From positions 1-64,000 of the forward strand of contig LBWM01000004.1 in assembly GCA_000993615.1 (NCBI GenBank): a stretch of DNA of 64,000 bases, read 5' to 3'. A program made the translations under genes and the position numbers. The stretch comes from Candidatus Peregrinibacteria bacterium GW2011_GWF2_39_17 (GTDB lineage: Bacteria; Patescibacteriota; Gracilibacteria; UBA1369; UBA12473). Of this stretch, positions 36,401 to 42,482 are shown in pieces. The notes under the pieces were generated by a model that saw nothing but the letters and a program-made list of their open reading frames with translations, searched no databases and was not told where the DNA came from. Each line of letters starts with the position of its first letter. Within the stretch, counting starts at the first letter, position 1.

Positions 36401-37320
36401 AAACAGCACAAGAAGCACTAAACGCCGAAAAAGCCGAATACATAACCTGGACAATTCAAGCAATCAAATACGATGCCGTGAACAACCGCTATAACATCAG
36501 TCTTCAAAACGGACAACAAAAAAAACAAGCTACCCTTGATCGAAATATTTTTGACCGCATCTATGTTCCGTATGTCAGTACCTATGGAGGAATCCCTTTT
36601 ATTGATCCTGAAAGAATGAATAAATCACTTGGGCGCTATGCAGACGCAGCCAAAAACAATCCTAACCTTGAAACTGTAGTTGTCTATACACAACTAGGAA
36701 AAGTGGGACGTACCATTTCTGGCCCTATTAATCTTGCGGGAAAAATGGTTGAGGGATTAACTACAAGCCCCAAAGCCGTACAATCCGATCGAAAAAAAAT
36801 AAATCTAATCAGCGAACAGCTAACCGCCAAATACGGCTCAGCCATTTTACAAGGACGGATCGGAGCAACAATCCAACGCACCAATTTAGCACGCCTAAAT
36901 AAACATCGACACCGTGAAGCTTGTGCCATCGATTTCAGCGGCAATGTCATTCCCATGCACACCCCTGGCGGCTTCACCAACCAACGTTCCTCAAAAACAA
37001 ATTTTTCAGATGTCACTTTATTACCTCCGGAATTTAATAGCACCATGGCTTCTATCCTAGATTCTGCCGTCGGATCATCAACGAGAAACCTAACTAAAGA
37101 AACTAGCGAAAAAGCATCACTCACACCATTTCAAAACATTAAAACCTATGATTCAAAAAACGAACTAATTTATCAAATTTTACTTATACAGGGCAAAATG
37201 CGATTAGAAGATACTGAAAGCTTATTTCTAAGAAATCCACAAGATTTATTCATCGCGGAACAAATTGCGGCACGTCTTATGGAAAAAGGAACAGCCCAGA
37301 AAGCACAGGCCTCAGCTTAA
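30454..37320 (+). CDS. Giant 2288-aa protein: PLP aminotransferase-like plus PEPCK/HPr-kinase-like P-loop regions
   Basis: Seen: a 2288-residue uninterrupted frame without membrane segments. Residues 1-540 are helical, with a coiled coil near 185-240. PTGGGREEL at 548-556 recalls the start of aminotransferases. Residues about 775-1200 show fold-type I PLP features: SSFQSW, DPSNPNGA (D865-A872), ADTAYHKL with D896 and Y899, STKW with candidate Schiff-base K946, and GLVRFSFG with R1170. Residues about 1470-1850 resemble PEPCK and HPr kinase: IHGSAF, P-loop GGDSGAGKSE (1655-1664, K1662), LLAGDMVSL with D1692, DDDGDF and GTEQGDFMRMKD. A coiled coil (about 1905-2000) and an unknown C-terminal domain follow. 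Inferred: a cytosolic two-activity enzyme or regulator. The substrate is unknown, and I know of no described protein with this architecture. Confidence 0.75.
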   Translation: MVNQPAYQLDYSSLNVQIAEFKRIAEVYARSSIDDSGVSQSLSTTVNAILALPNNISADLPFNQITGVEKTLKDAEKLFRAYGKEEIGKMLNEIAPSRTFRALAGTAQFEKILSTLKGQSIEVNGKPTTIDNAHIYALTRFNVSIGNPIANPKSFELFMKSLLGGVDIRELRHIRDILLPDDQVNYEEITALQKDILKLEKAFPKTSEDQEELLQKKGQLKAAQEKIKKNQKKRKTLKTTFDKITGSLHAMATTRGYTTKKEIQEFVQGSFTSPELRGATGLTASVINGNTQTAIRILKDQLFRKTTHETKTGVKLASFDQNIWFVEEKDPLISHPQEDSSQQKPGILNQDFFNHMIENPNQYCVVQMSHIPAGLFQELEETYPGQHQAILGRLIIVTKTNKGEASSATMVYHILPELTERLDACCDRELGRPSRIQLQLYELFSKISIEELTELKAAVEKNRQARNQQGASKSLETLSAHPYLADERSEYNMYKGFEKLLNFFIDLHDPQKRETRAKEELEEFENQYHAYFAGKDVPKKTFDCVAIPTGGGREELTMIFGYCAKQLRETAANFQEIETSGDLHPNSSKPNAVSSIIKTIKTKVRGQTGETTKSIGVCRARLNELIKKRYGSNADVTLGPLPIDTARRIVEERQNPSIATDGNLGSSILTMAGDMTEIGLREGATKVEGIAGSVRSAIEGISRMPVLNGVRKTLIGKSKRNGLNQNAKRTERSFENLGAQTAPLRAAVAGFAALPGIIETGAGRLRQFTQTEIPNLALIFNTLNALEQNTFKPILVSSFQSWTYGEVVNKDEYPDANHCDIPMDTDGTPNIEEFETYLRRRKESFQGFPELCELDCKRHIFILCDPSNPNGAVWPEAKKRHLLQLAQRYKFTIIADTAYHKLIDKSTKEAQGDPMFTRFAHNQTGLVAPLSKKLDFPLFESIPSTKWNNPDRTGCIWSNQTSFRGYVSTNLSDSRNTMALYQENALIHTGIAVKKVCKAFETEKDPLEILTTLLSDQKNFPEINDLTHRNFSPIVHMRLIRALNEMKQVASRSLPQEVAKNKRKYASKLITELKKENRQEKITQIDAQERYKCIAKGIEELAEEFKTSSDPELKTIGENLRERCSSPQAAFYFTLQLGEKSVDSNMKDFLAEIAQKRHIGVVGWEKGLVRFSFGGFLNGEGMDYDLLKLNIKTELRILLTYWQKFTKNREQTRVHSSPQLTVEEAGEKALAELFSGDSETHVAKTLEEKSELVAQLIKQYGKTKTMALLGSHWNADLESYMHKVEADSPITVVNLPSVDCEDVNSLMESELFGNFFNHYLLEVASKIPELQGLTPGQILQNYGFIEFKNYHKSQQIPSHIKPILEKIALEIYQHWHSAKNITFITQPHDSNQSISDRANNLRIAVYKFFGAFVSQQNQPIAENLRDKSIAKMGYTTRRVMASNSLPSWSQKIINQTPMVDKVTSLQDSPSAQEASTTRIAGHDQGIYKRDSEKNARNSEEHRSRLEQFAKEYDPDKYTLKMMQIGPKRVLLVLNKGFESQLMQDYRLNPQYSLTDIAPEGLDQVNPECIYFMGIPEHVMGSSSKVGYYFDKTASGENLPVGWVTTDMLHEYTGYLKKPALTLVNELVLDMGGLPIHGSAFTITTKDGRTKTVVLGGDSGAGKSETLTAMTEKVIAELGGPDNIQYIDLLAGDMVSLWIDDDGDFSVMGTEQGDFMRMKDIGQNWQERYKYLIDFASSTNLGDANAREMISGLCDIEKFTHLNKVDVLAAVNNSQEPPGGNPYQLVENPAELLTNTFILGERIEKKTSGDQPNLHLSLWGTYQESKLTNGKTDNKSLENITTYGTTLDKYLGWDTLISTSTGKVKNAFLRFNNIPGGRIKADQMVNDLFRGRKITEDNDWRLSEPTQQVETTRLRAVQAREATEAIKNKYEQAKTSFENMKQASAEAAQTGIAGKDNQEALTQTQENLETLEKEMNEHIKTQNQTAQEALNAEKAEYITWTIQAIKYDAVNNRYNISLQNGQQKKQATLDRNIFDRIYVPYVSTYGGIPFIDPERMNKSLGRYADAAKNNPNLETVVVYTQLGKVGRTISGPINLAGKMVEGLTTSPKAVQSDRKKINLISEQLTAKYGSAILQGRIGATIQRTNLARLNKHRHREACAIDFSGNVIPMHTPGGFTNQRSSKTNFSDVTLLPPEFNSTMASILDSAVGSSTRNLTKETSEKASLTPFQNIKTYDSKNELIYQILLIQGKMRLEDTESLFLRNPQDLFIAEQIAARLMEKGTAQKAQASA

Positions 37321-37353
37321 AAAAACCAAAAACTTTAACTAAAAAATTAACCA

Positions 37354-38283
37354 CTACTCCAGCACCAACTTCAATAACGCCATCCGTACAGCCACACCAT
37401 TAGTAATTTGTTCAAAATATTTAGCGCGCTCATCATCATCCACTTCAACCTTAAGCTGATTGTCAACCCGTGGTAAGGGATCAATAATAATCATTTCTGA
37501 TTTTGCACGCCTTAAAAGTTTAGTCGAAATAGAATACGCCCCACGAAATTTTTCATACTCTCTTAGAGAAGCAAATCTTTCTTCTTGAATGCGCGTATTC
37601 GACAAAACATCCAACTCATCAATCACGGATTCTAAATCTTCGGTCTGCTCAATAGCATGCCCTGCCTCTTTCAAAGAACGAAGTAATCCCTCAGGAAAAT
37701 TCAATTTTTTAGGAGAAACAAAAATAAATCGCGATTGCCCAAAATTTTTCAGCAACTCACATTCGGCATGCACCACCCGACTAAATTTCATATCTCCCAC
37801 CATACCAAAAGTTAAACCATCGAGTCGCTTAAATTTTTTCCAAATCGTATAAACATCCATTAACCCCTGCGTTGGGTGATCCGCTGGCCCATCTCCGGCA
37901 TTAATTACCGGCACATTGGCTCCTTTCGCTAATTCCGCCACCGTCCCCGCCACTGGATGACGCATGGCAATTACATCTACATAAGCACTAACCACTTTCC
38001 CTGTATCATACAATGTCTCTCTTTTCTTAATCGAAGAAGTCTCATTCATCATGGCATTGGAAATCACCTTACCACCTAAACGAAGCATGGCGGCCTCAAA
38101 ACTAAATCTGGTCCTAGTTGATGGCTCAAAAAACAAAGTGGCCAAAATTTTACCTTTCATTATTTCCGATAGCTTTTCTTTTTTAGCATAAGGTTCCATT
38201 TGAGCAGCTTCACGCAAAACATGTTCAATATCTTCTTTTGAAAACTGTTCTGCAGATAAAATATGTTTCCCTTTAAAATTCAT
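37354..38283 (-). CDS. pyrB: Aspartate carbamoyltransferase, catalytic subunit
   Basis: A 309-residue PyrB with the carbamoyl-phosphate motif FFEPSTRTRFSFEAAMLRLGG, and further RHPVAGTVAEL and DGPADHPTQGLMDVYTI. The aspartate-binding end has IIDPLPRVDNQLKVEVDDD. It joins carbamoyl phosphate and aspartate. No pyrI regulatory gene is adjacent. It is on the minus strand, convergent with the giant gene (33 nt apart) and divergent from carA, which supplies its substrate. Confidence 0.96.
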   Translation of the reverse strand: MNFKGKHILSAEQFSKEDIEHVLREAAQMEPYAKKEKLSEIMKGKILATLFFEPSTRTRFSFEAAMLRLGGKVISNAMMNETSSIKKRETLYDTGKVVSAYVDVIAMRHPVAGTVAELAKGANVPVINAGDGPADHPTQGLMDVYTIWKKFKRLDGLTFGMVGDMKFSRVVHAECELLKNFGQSRFIFVSPKKLNFPEGLLRSLKEAGHAIEQTEDLESVIDELDVLSNTRIQEERFASLREYEKFRGAYSISTKLLRRAKSEMIIIDPLPRVDNQLKVEVDDDERAKYFEQITNGVAVRMALLKLVLE

Positions 38284-38311
38284 AATAAGAGATGCTAAAT
38301 TATGGGCTAAG

Positions 38312-38341
38312 TTTATAGCGAAAAAGATAAAGTGTCGACAA
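38312..38341 (-). promoter_or_regulatory. Promoter of pyrB
   Basis: On the minus strand TTGTCG (38341-38336), an 18-nt spacer and TATAAA (38317-38312). The start would be near 38305, about 22 nt before the pyrB ATG. Confidence 0.45.
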
Positions 38342-38427
38342 AATTAACCCTCAACCCCAAAAGTATACACGTTCCACCTACCCCTCAAGCTATTTTTCAA
38401 ATCCCTTTCAATCTTTGTGACTTTCAG

Positions 38428-38433
38428 TAAAAT
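38428..38433 (+). promoter_or_regulatory. -10 element placed for leaderless carA mRNA
   Basis: TAAAAT at 38428-38433 lies 8 nt before the carA ATG at 38442 (5 nt before the TTG at 38439). Transcription would start essentially at the start codon. Confidence 0.45.
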
Positions 38434-38441
38434 AAGCCTTG

Positions 38442-39524
38442 ATGCAAACACCACCAAAATCTCTCACCCTCACTCTCGAAGATGGCACACGCCTCACCGG
38501 TCAATCCTTTGGAGCTTACACGGAAACAGCCGGTGAAGTTGTTTTTAATACCGGCATGGTTGGTTACCCGGAAAGCTTCAGCGATCCTTCCTATAAAGGA
38601 CAAATTTTAGTCCTCACTTATCCGCTCATCGGCAATTACGGCATCCCGAAACAAGCCATCGATGACCATCAATTAGAATGTTTTTTCGAAAGCGAAGCAC
38701 CTAAAATTACAGCTGTAATCGTCTCTGAATATTCCGAAAATTATAACCACTGGGAAGCAGTTGAATCATTAGGCGAGTGGCTCAAAAAATATAATATTCC
38801 GGGGCTTACCGGACTTGATACTCGCGCCCTTACCCAAAAGATTCGCACCAAAGGAGCCATGCTCGGGACAATTACCAAATCCGCTCACACAAAAAACTCT
38901 TTCTACGATCCAAATCTTGCCAATCTTGTCGCTCAAGTTAGCATCAAAGAGCCAACAACTTATTCAGCCGGTAAAAAACATGTGGCAATAATTGACTGCG
39001 GAATGAAACTCAATATTTTACGTAATTTTCTTAAAAGAAATATTTCCGTGACACGCGTCCCCTGGAATTTTAATTTCTGGGAACTTAAAACTAAATTTGA
39101 TGGAGTATTTTTCTCCAATGGGCCAGGTGACCCGGCTATGCTCAAAGAAACCATCAGTCTAATGCAAGAAAGTTTTCAGCATAAATTACCTATTTTCGGA
39201 ATTTGTCTCGGAAACCAAATTATGGGATTGGCAGCCGGGGCAAAAACCTTCAAAATGAAATTTGGCCATCGCTCTCAAAATCAACCCTGTATCGACACCG
39301 AAACCGGCCGGTGCTACATCACCTCACAAAATCATGGGTTTGCGGTTAACGCCAAATCCTTGCCCAAAGACTGGAAAGTCTGGATGGAAAACGCCAATGA
39401 CAAAACCGTGGAAGGCATTAAACATAAAACCCTGCCTTTTTTCGCGGTTCAATTTCATCCCGAAGCTACAGCCGGCCCCACGGATCCGGAATATCTCTTT
39501 GAAAAATTTGTGAAAATTTTATAA
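38442..39524 (+). CDS. carA: Carbamoyl-phosphate synthase small subunit
   Basis: A 360-residue CarA from the ATG at 38442; a TTG immediately before it (38439) is an equally possible start. The N-terminal domain has LEDGTRLTGQSFG, GEVVFNTGMVGYPE and DTRALTQKIRTKGAM. The C-terminal class I glutaminase has the nucleophile in FGICLGNQIMGLAAGAK (C255) and the His-Glu pair in AVQFHPEATAGP. It releases ammonia from glutamine for CarB. carB is not in the window and should be elsewhere. The gene is divergent from pyrB, sharing a 158-nt control region. Confidence 0.96.
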   Translation: MQTPPKSLTLTLEDGTRLTGQSFGAYTETAGEVVFNTGMVGYPESFSDPSYKGQILVLTYPLIGNYGIPKQAIDDHQLECFFESEAPKITAVIVSEYSENYNHWEAVESLGEWLKKYNIPGLTGLDTRALTQKIRTKGAMLGTITKSAHTKNSFYDPNLANLVAQVSIKEPTTYSAGKKHVAIIDCGMKLNILRNFLKRNISVTRVPWNFNFWELKTKFDGVFFSNGPGDPAMLKETISLMQESFQHKLPIFGICLGNQIMGLAAGAKTFKMKFGHRSQNQPCIDTETGRCYITSQNHGFAVNAKSLPKDWKVWMENANDKTVEGIKHKTLPFFAVQFHPEATAGPTDPEYLFEKFVKIL

Positions 39525-39616
39525 AAATCGCTAATCCAATACCGCCACTTTTAAAGTGTGCCTATCATCTCAAGGCAAACGACCTTAGGAACTACTCACT
39601 ATCTCGTTAATTCTCC

Positions 39617-39793
39617 TTAATTATCTAAATCATCTATAAAATTTTTAAATCGAGCTCCTAAACCCTCAGCCTCAGCCATAGAAAGAAAATCACCATCTTC
39701 AACAAATTCTAAAACAACCGGGGCTCCGTCCCCCGTCCTAAAATCTAAACTTTCACCATCAGCACCATCTTTACTACATATATTAAGTGTCAT
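39617..39793 (-). CDS. Small acidic protein, 58 aa, unknown
   Basis: A 58-codon ORF on the minus strand (ATG at 39793, TAA at 39619-39617). The product starts MTLNICSKDGADGESLDF, is strongly acidic and ends NFIDDLDN. A TTGACA (39852-39847) with TATTTT (39830-39825, 16-nt spacer) lies upstream. I recognise no family. Its balanced codon use and upstream promoter suggest a real gene. It fills what would otherwise be a 425-nt gap between carA and the SLH gene. Confidence 0.5.
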   Translation of the reverse strand: MTLNICSKDGADGESLDFRTGDGAPVVLEFVEDGDFLSMAEAEGLGARFKNFIDDLDN

Positions 39794-39824
39794 ATTTTTA
39801 TAATTTTAAAAATTAATAGCCCAA

Positions 39825-39852
39825 AAAATAACAACTATTTTTTATTTGTCAA
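39825..39852 (-). promoter_or_regulatory. Candidate promoter of the 58-aa ORF
   Basis: Minus-strand TTGACA (39852-39847), a 16-nt spacer and TATTTT (39830-39825). The -10 is weak, and the leader to the ATG at 39793 would be about 25 nt. Confidence 0.4.
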
Positions 39853-39949
39853 TAAAAATCTCCCCTTAAGTCTAATTTTCCTCATTTTTTAAGATAAAAT
39901 AAAAAATGAACCTTTATCAAAGTATCTTCTGACCTCTAACCCCTTTCCC

Positions 39950-41176
39950 ATGCCCACTTTTCGCTTTTCTAAATTATATTTCCTTTTAATCACCATTTTT
40001 GCCCTAATTTTGGTAATACCTCTCGCCCTAGCCGCTCTCGCTCAGCCCACTATTAACCCCATCGCCTCTCCTATTGACGCCACTAAATCCATTATCAGCG
40101 GCACAACCATCCCAAATTACAAAATAATCGTCACTGGCGGCCCTTACGAAATTCCTCCAACCTATGCGGACGATCAAGGTAATTTTGAAGTTACCGTTGC
40201 CCTAACCCAAGAAACAACCAACATCTTCAACATTCAAGTAGAAAATAGCCAAGGAGAACAAAGTGAACCTTTGCAAATCAATATCATTGAAAGCGCTAGC
40301 CAGGCAGCAGCAGCCGAAGCTTCCGGCGGGGGAGACCACACGGCCCCAGCCGCTCCAATTATTGATACCTTCCCTCAAACTATCGATGCGGCTCAATATA
40401 CTTTTACCGGTAGCGGCGAAGCTGGCGCCACCTTAAACATAAGCGGATCCCAATCTAAAAGCTTAATTATTGATTCAACTAGCCATTTTTCAATTGTTCT
40501 AACCTTACTCCAAAACACTATCAATACCTTTAATTTTGTTATCCTTGACCCATCTGGAAATATTAGCCCTTCCACTAAAATAACTATTACCGAAAAAACC
40601 GAAGCTAACACCTCCGATCCCAACGAAGAAAACACCAGAGTGCTCGTTTTAAACGACATTAGTGGGCATTGGGCTGAAAATTACATTATCGAAATGATCA
40701 ACAATGGTGATATGCAAGGTTATGATGATCATACCTTTCGTCCCAATAACCCAATTAACCGAGCCGAATTTACCAAAACCATCTTGGAAGCTCTAAACTA
40801 TCCCTCTAACCTCGAAAATTCTCAACCCTCTTTCCCTGATGTCACCCCAGGGATCTGGTATGCTACCTACGTGGCAACAGCCAAAACCGCGAATATTATT
40901 CAGGGTTTCGATGATAATACTTTTCGACCTGGAGATAATATTACCAGAGCCGAAGCTCTCAAAATCCTCCTTTTGGCCGGTAATATCCAATTAGAAACTA
41001 AAACTGAAAGTCCTTTCAAGGATGTCCCTATTAACGAATGGTATACACCATACATTCTTACTGCCTATCACCTTGGTATTGTTAATGGATACCAAAACGG
41101 GGATTTCGGCCCTGGCGATAATCTAACAAGAGCCCAAGTTACCAAAATCGTTATGGAATTAAAAAAACAATTATGA
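39950..41176 (+). CDS. S-layer-homology (SLH) domain surface protein
   Basis: A 408-residue exported protein. The signal peptide is about residues 1-32 (hydrophobic core LLITIFALILVIPLALAALA). Two Ig-like/beta modules cover about 35-110 and 128-210. A linker leads to three SLH repeats: about 234-282 (DISGHWAENYI, GYDDHTFRPNNPINRAEF), 294-344 (FPDVTPGIWYATYV, FRPGDNITRAEA) and 354-404 (FKDVPINEWYTPYI, FGPGDNLTRAQV). SLH domains bind cell-wall polysaccharide and anchor proteins to the surface. The stop overlaps the next start by 4 nt (ATGA), so the next gene is translationally coupled. Confidence 0.9.
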   Translation: MPTFRFSKLYFLLITIFALILVIPLALAALAQPTINPIASPIDATKSIISGTTIPNYKIIVTGGPYEIPPTYADDQGNFEVTVALTQETTNIFNIQVENSQGEQSEPLQINIIESASQAAAAEASGGGDHTAPAAPIIDTFPQTIDAAQYTFTGSGEAGATLNISGSQSKSLIIDSTSHFSIVLTLLQNTINTFNFVILDPSGNISPSTKITITEKTEANTSDPNEENTRVLVLNDISGHWAENYIIEMINNGDMQGYDDHTFRPNNPINRAEFTKTILEALNYPSNLENSQPSFPDVTPGIWYATYVATAKTANIIQGFDDNTFRPGDNITRAEALKILLLAGNIQLETKTESPFKDVPINEWYTPYILTAYHLGIVNGYQNGDFGPGDNLTRAQVTKIVMELKKQL

Positions 41177-41580
41177 TTTCCGCAAAAACTAACTCTCTGG
41201 AAATTCCCCCTAACGAACCAAATTTACCTATCAAAAAATTAAATGAATGGCTAAATGCTCACCCAGGCACCATCCCATTTCTTGTAAACCATCCAAACGC
41301 CGGATTATGGGTTGTTCGAATTAGTTACTGTAATGGCATAACTACTTTTTTAGCAACTCCGGATAATCCAGCAACGACACGCGAAGGGGACGGTGCGGTA
41401 TTTCTGCAATTCGGCCCTGACGGCCATCTTTCTCAAAATTACCCAGCCCCATCATTAGAAGAAGCCATTTGCTTTATCCATGAAAGCGAACCGGTACAAG
41501 AAAATCCATTAGGTTATTTTAAAATATGGCTCCAAAATTTATTAGGTAACATCCCCAAAGAAACATCTGAATCATTTTAA
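41173..41580 (+). CDS. Unknown protein with one copy of a novel ~85-aa domain
   Basis: A 135-residue protein with no signal peptide or membrane helix. Residues about 18-112 share a pattern with two stretches of the next gene: a helix (KKLNEWLNAHPG), a beta strand, the W-V-V-R-I core, F-L-A-T-P, an F-G-P-D-G-H-type turn, then PSLEEAICFIHESEPVQE. The start codon overlaps the SLH gene stop (ATGA), implying co-translation with that surface protein. I do not recognise the domain, and its role is unknown. Confidence 0.6.
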   Translation: MISAKTNSLEIPPNEPNLPIKKLNEWLNAHPGTIPFLVNHPNAGLWVVRISYCNGITTFLATPDNPATTREGDGAVFLQFGPDGHLSQNYPAPSLEEAICFIHESEPVQENPLGYFKIWLQNLLGNIPKETSESF

Positions 41581-41683
41581 ATGGAGTTGACATAAGTAAA
41601 TAATAAGGATTAAATAAAAATTCAAAGTAAAGGTAAAAAAGGAACCTAATTTTTATCATTACTGTATTATTAACCACTCAAAA

Positions 41684-42403
41684 ATGCCTAACCCCCCTGA
41701 TGCCCATCAAAATTATAATCCCAAATTACCCACAACCTTACTAACGAAGCTAGAAACTAATCAAGGTAAGACTGTTTATGTGGAATACGAAGGGAAAATA
41801 TGGATGGGTTCAATTCGCAGGTATGAATCTAGCTTTGAGGTTTATTTCCGATCAGATGATCTGCAAAGGATGGTAAGCTTTGGATATTATCCAAATAATA
41901 ATGAGAAGTTTATTAACGCAGAACCATCAGTACCTGACGCAATTGCCTTTGTTGAAAATTTCCAGCCAGTCCAACCAACTGACCCAAGAATTTCAAATAT
42001 AACAGAAATACAAGGATCTTTTGAGACACAAAAAAGAATCCTGCCTCCTAATCTCCTGGAAAAAATAAGCGCTAATACAGGTCAAAATATCTTTTTAAAG
42101 TACGAAAATGATGTATGGATAGCAACAATTACAACATTCCCAAACGCTGACGACTTCTCCTTTAGCGCAACTCCACCTGACCGAAGAACTTCTCCAATCG
42201 ATTTTCAATATATTCCTTCACTCGGTGGAATTATTAAAGAAAGCCCAAATCTTTCCACGGTGCTGCTTTTTATTCATGGTTTCGAACTAGCCAACGAATC
42301 AGAAATAAACCAGACCATGTCTGATTTCCGAAAAGGAGCTGCCCAAATAATCGGCAACTTACAACAGGAAAACCCCCTCCCGCTTACTCACCAGTTAAGC
42401 TAA
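41684..42403 (+). CDS. Unknown protein with two copies of the novel ~85-aa domain
   Basis: A 239-residue soluble protein made of two tandem related domains, about residues 11-100 and 115-215. Each has a helix (PTTLLTKLETNQG / PPNLLEKISANTG), a strand with YEG-KIW or YEN-DVW, an F-bearing strand and a C-terminal helix (PSVPDAIAFVENFQPVQP / PNLSTVLLFIHGFELAN). The preceding gene has one copy. The pair therefore looks like a local duplication and fusion. There is no known family and no catalytic motif. The 103-nt gap before it has no clear promoter. Confidence 0.6.
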   Translation: MPNPPDAHQNYNPKLPTTLLTKLETNQGKTVYVEYEGKIWMGSIRRYESSFEVYFRSDDLQRMVSFGYYPNNNEKFINAEPSVPDAIAFVENFQPVQPTDPRISNITEIQGSFETQKRILPPNLLEKISANTGQNIFLKYENDVWIATITTFPNADDFSFSATPPDRRTSPIDFQYIPSLGGIIKESPNLSTVLLFIHGFELANESEINQTMSDFRKGAAQIIGNLQQENPLPLTHQLS

Positions 42404-42482
42404 TCCCGTTTAAAATTTTTCGAAACCTAAAAAACATCCTGTATACTTCTTAGTAGAAAGCTACGCTTAATTTTAGTTACCT

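Noticed and set aside
39541-39580. Hairpin CACTTTTAAAGTG after carA, with a partial GATAG-CACACT match on the minus strand, as a fourth repeat copy
   Set aside because: The match covers only about 12 bases and lacks the ACAAAACC block; the hairpin is too short to call a terminator.
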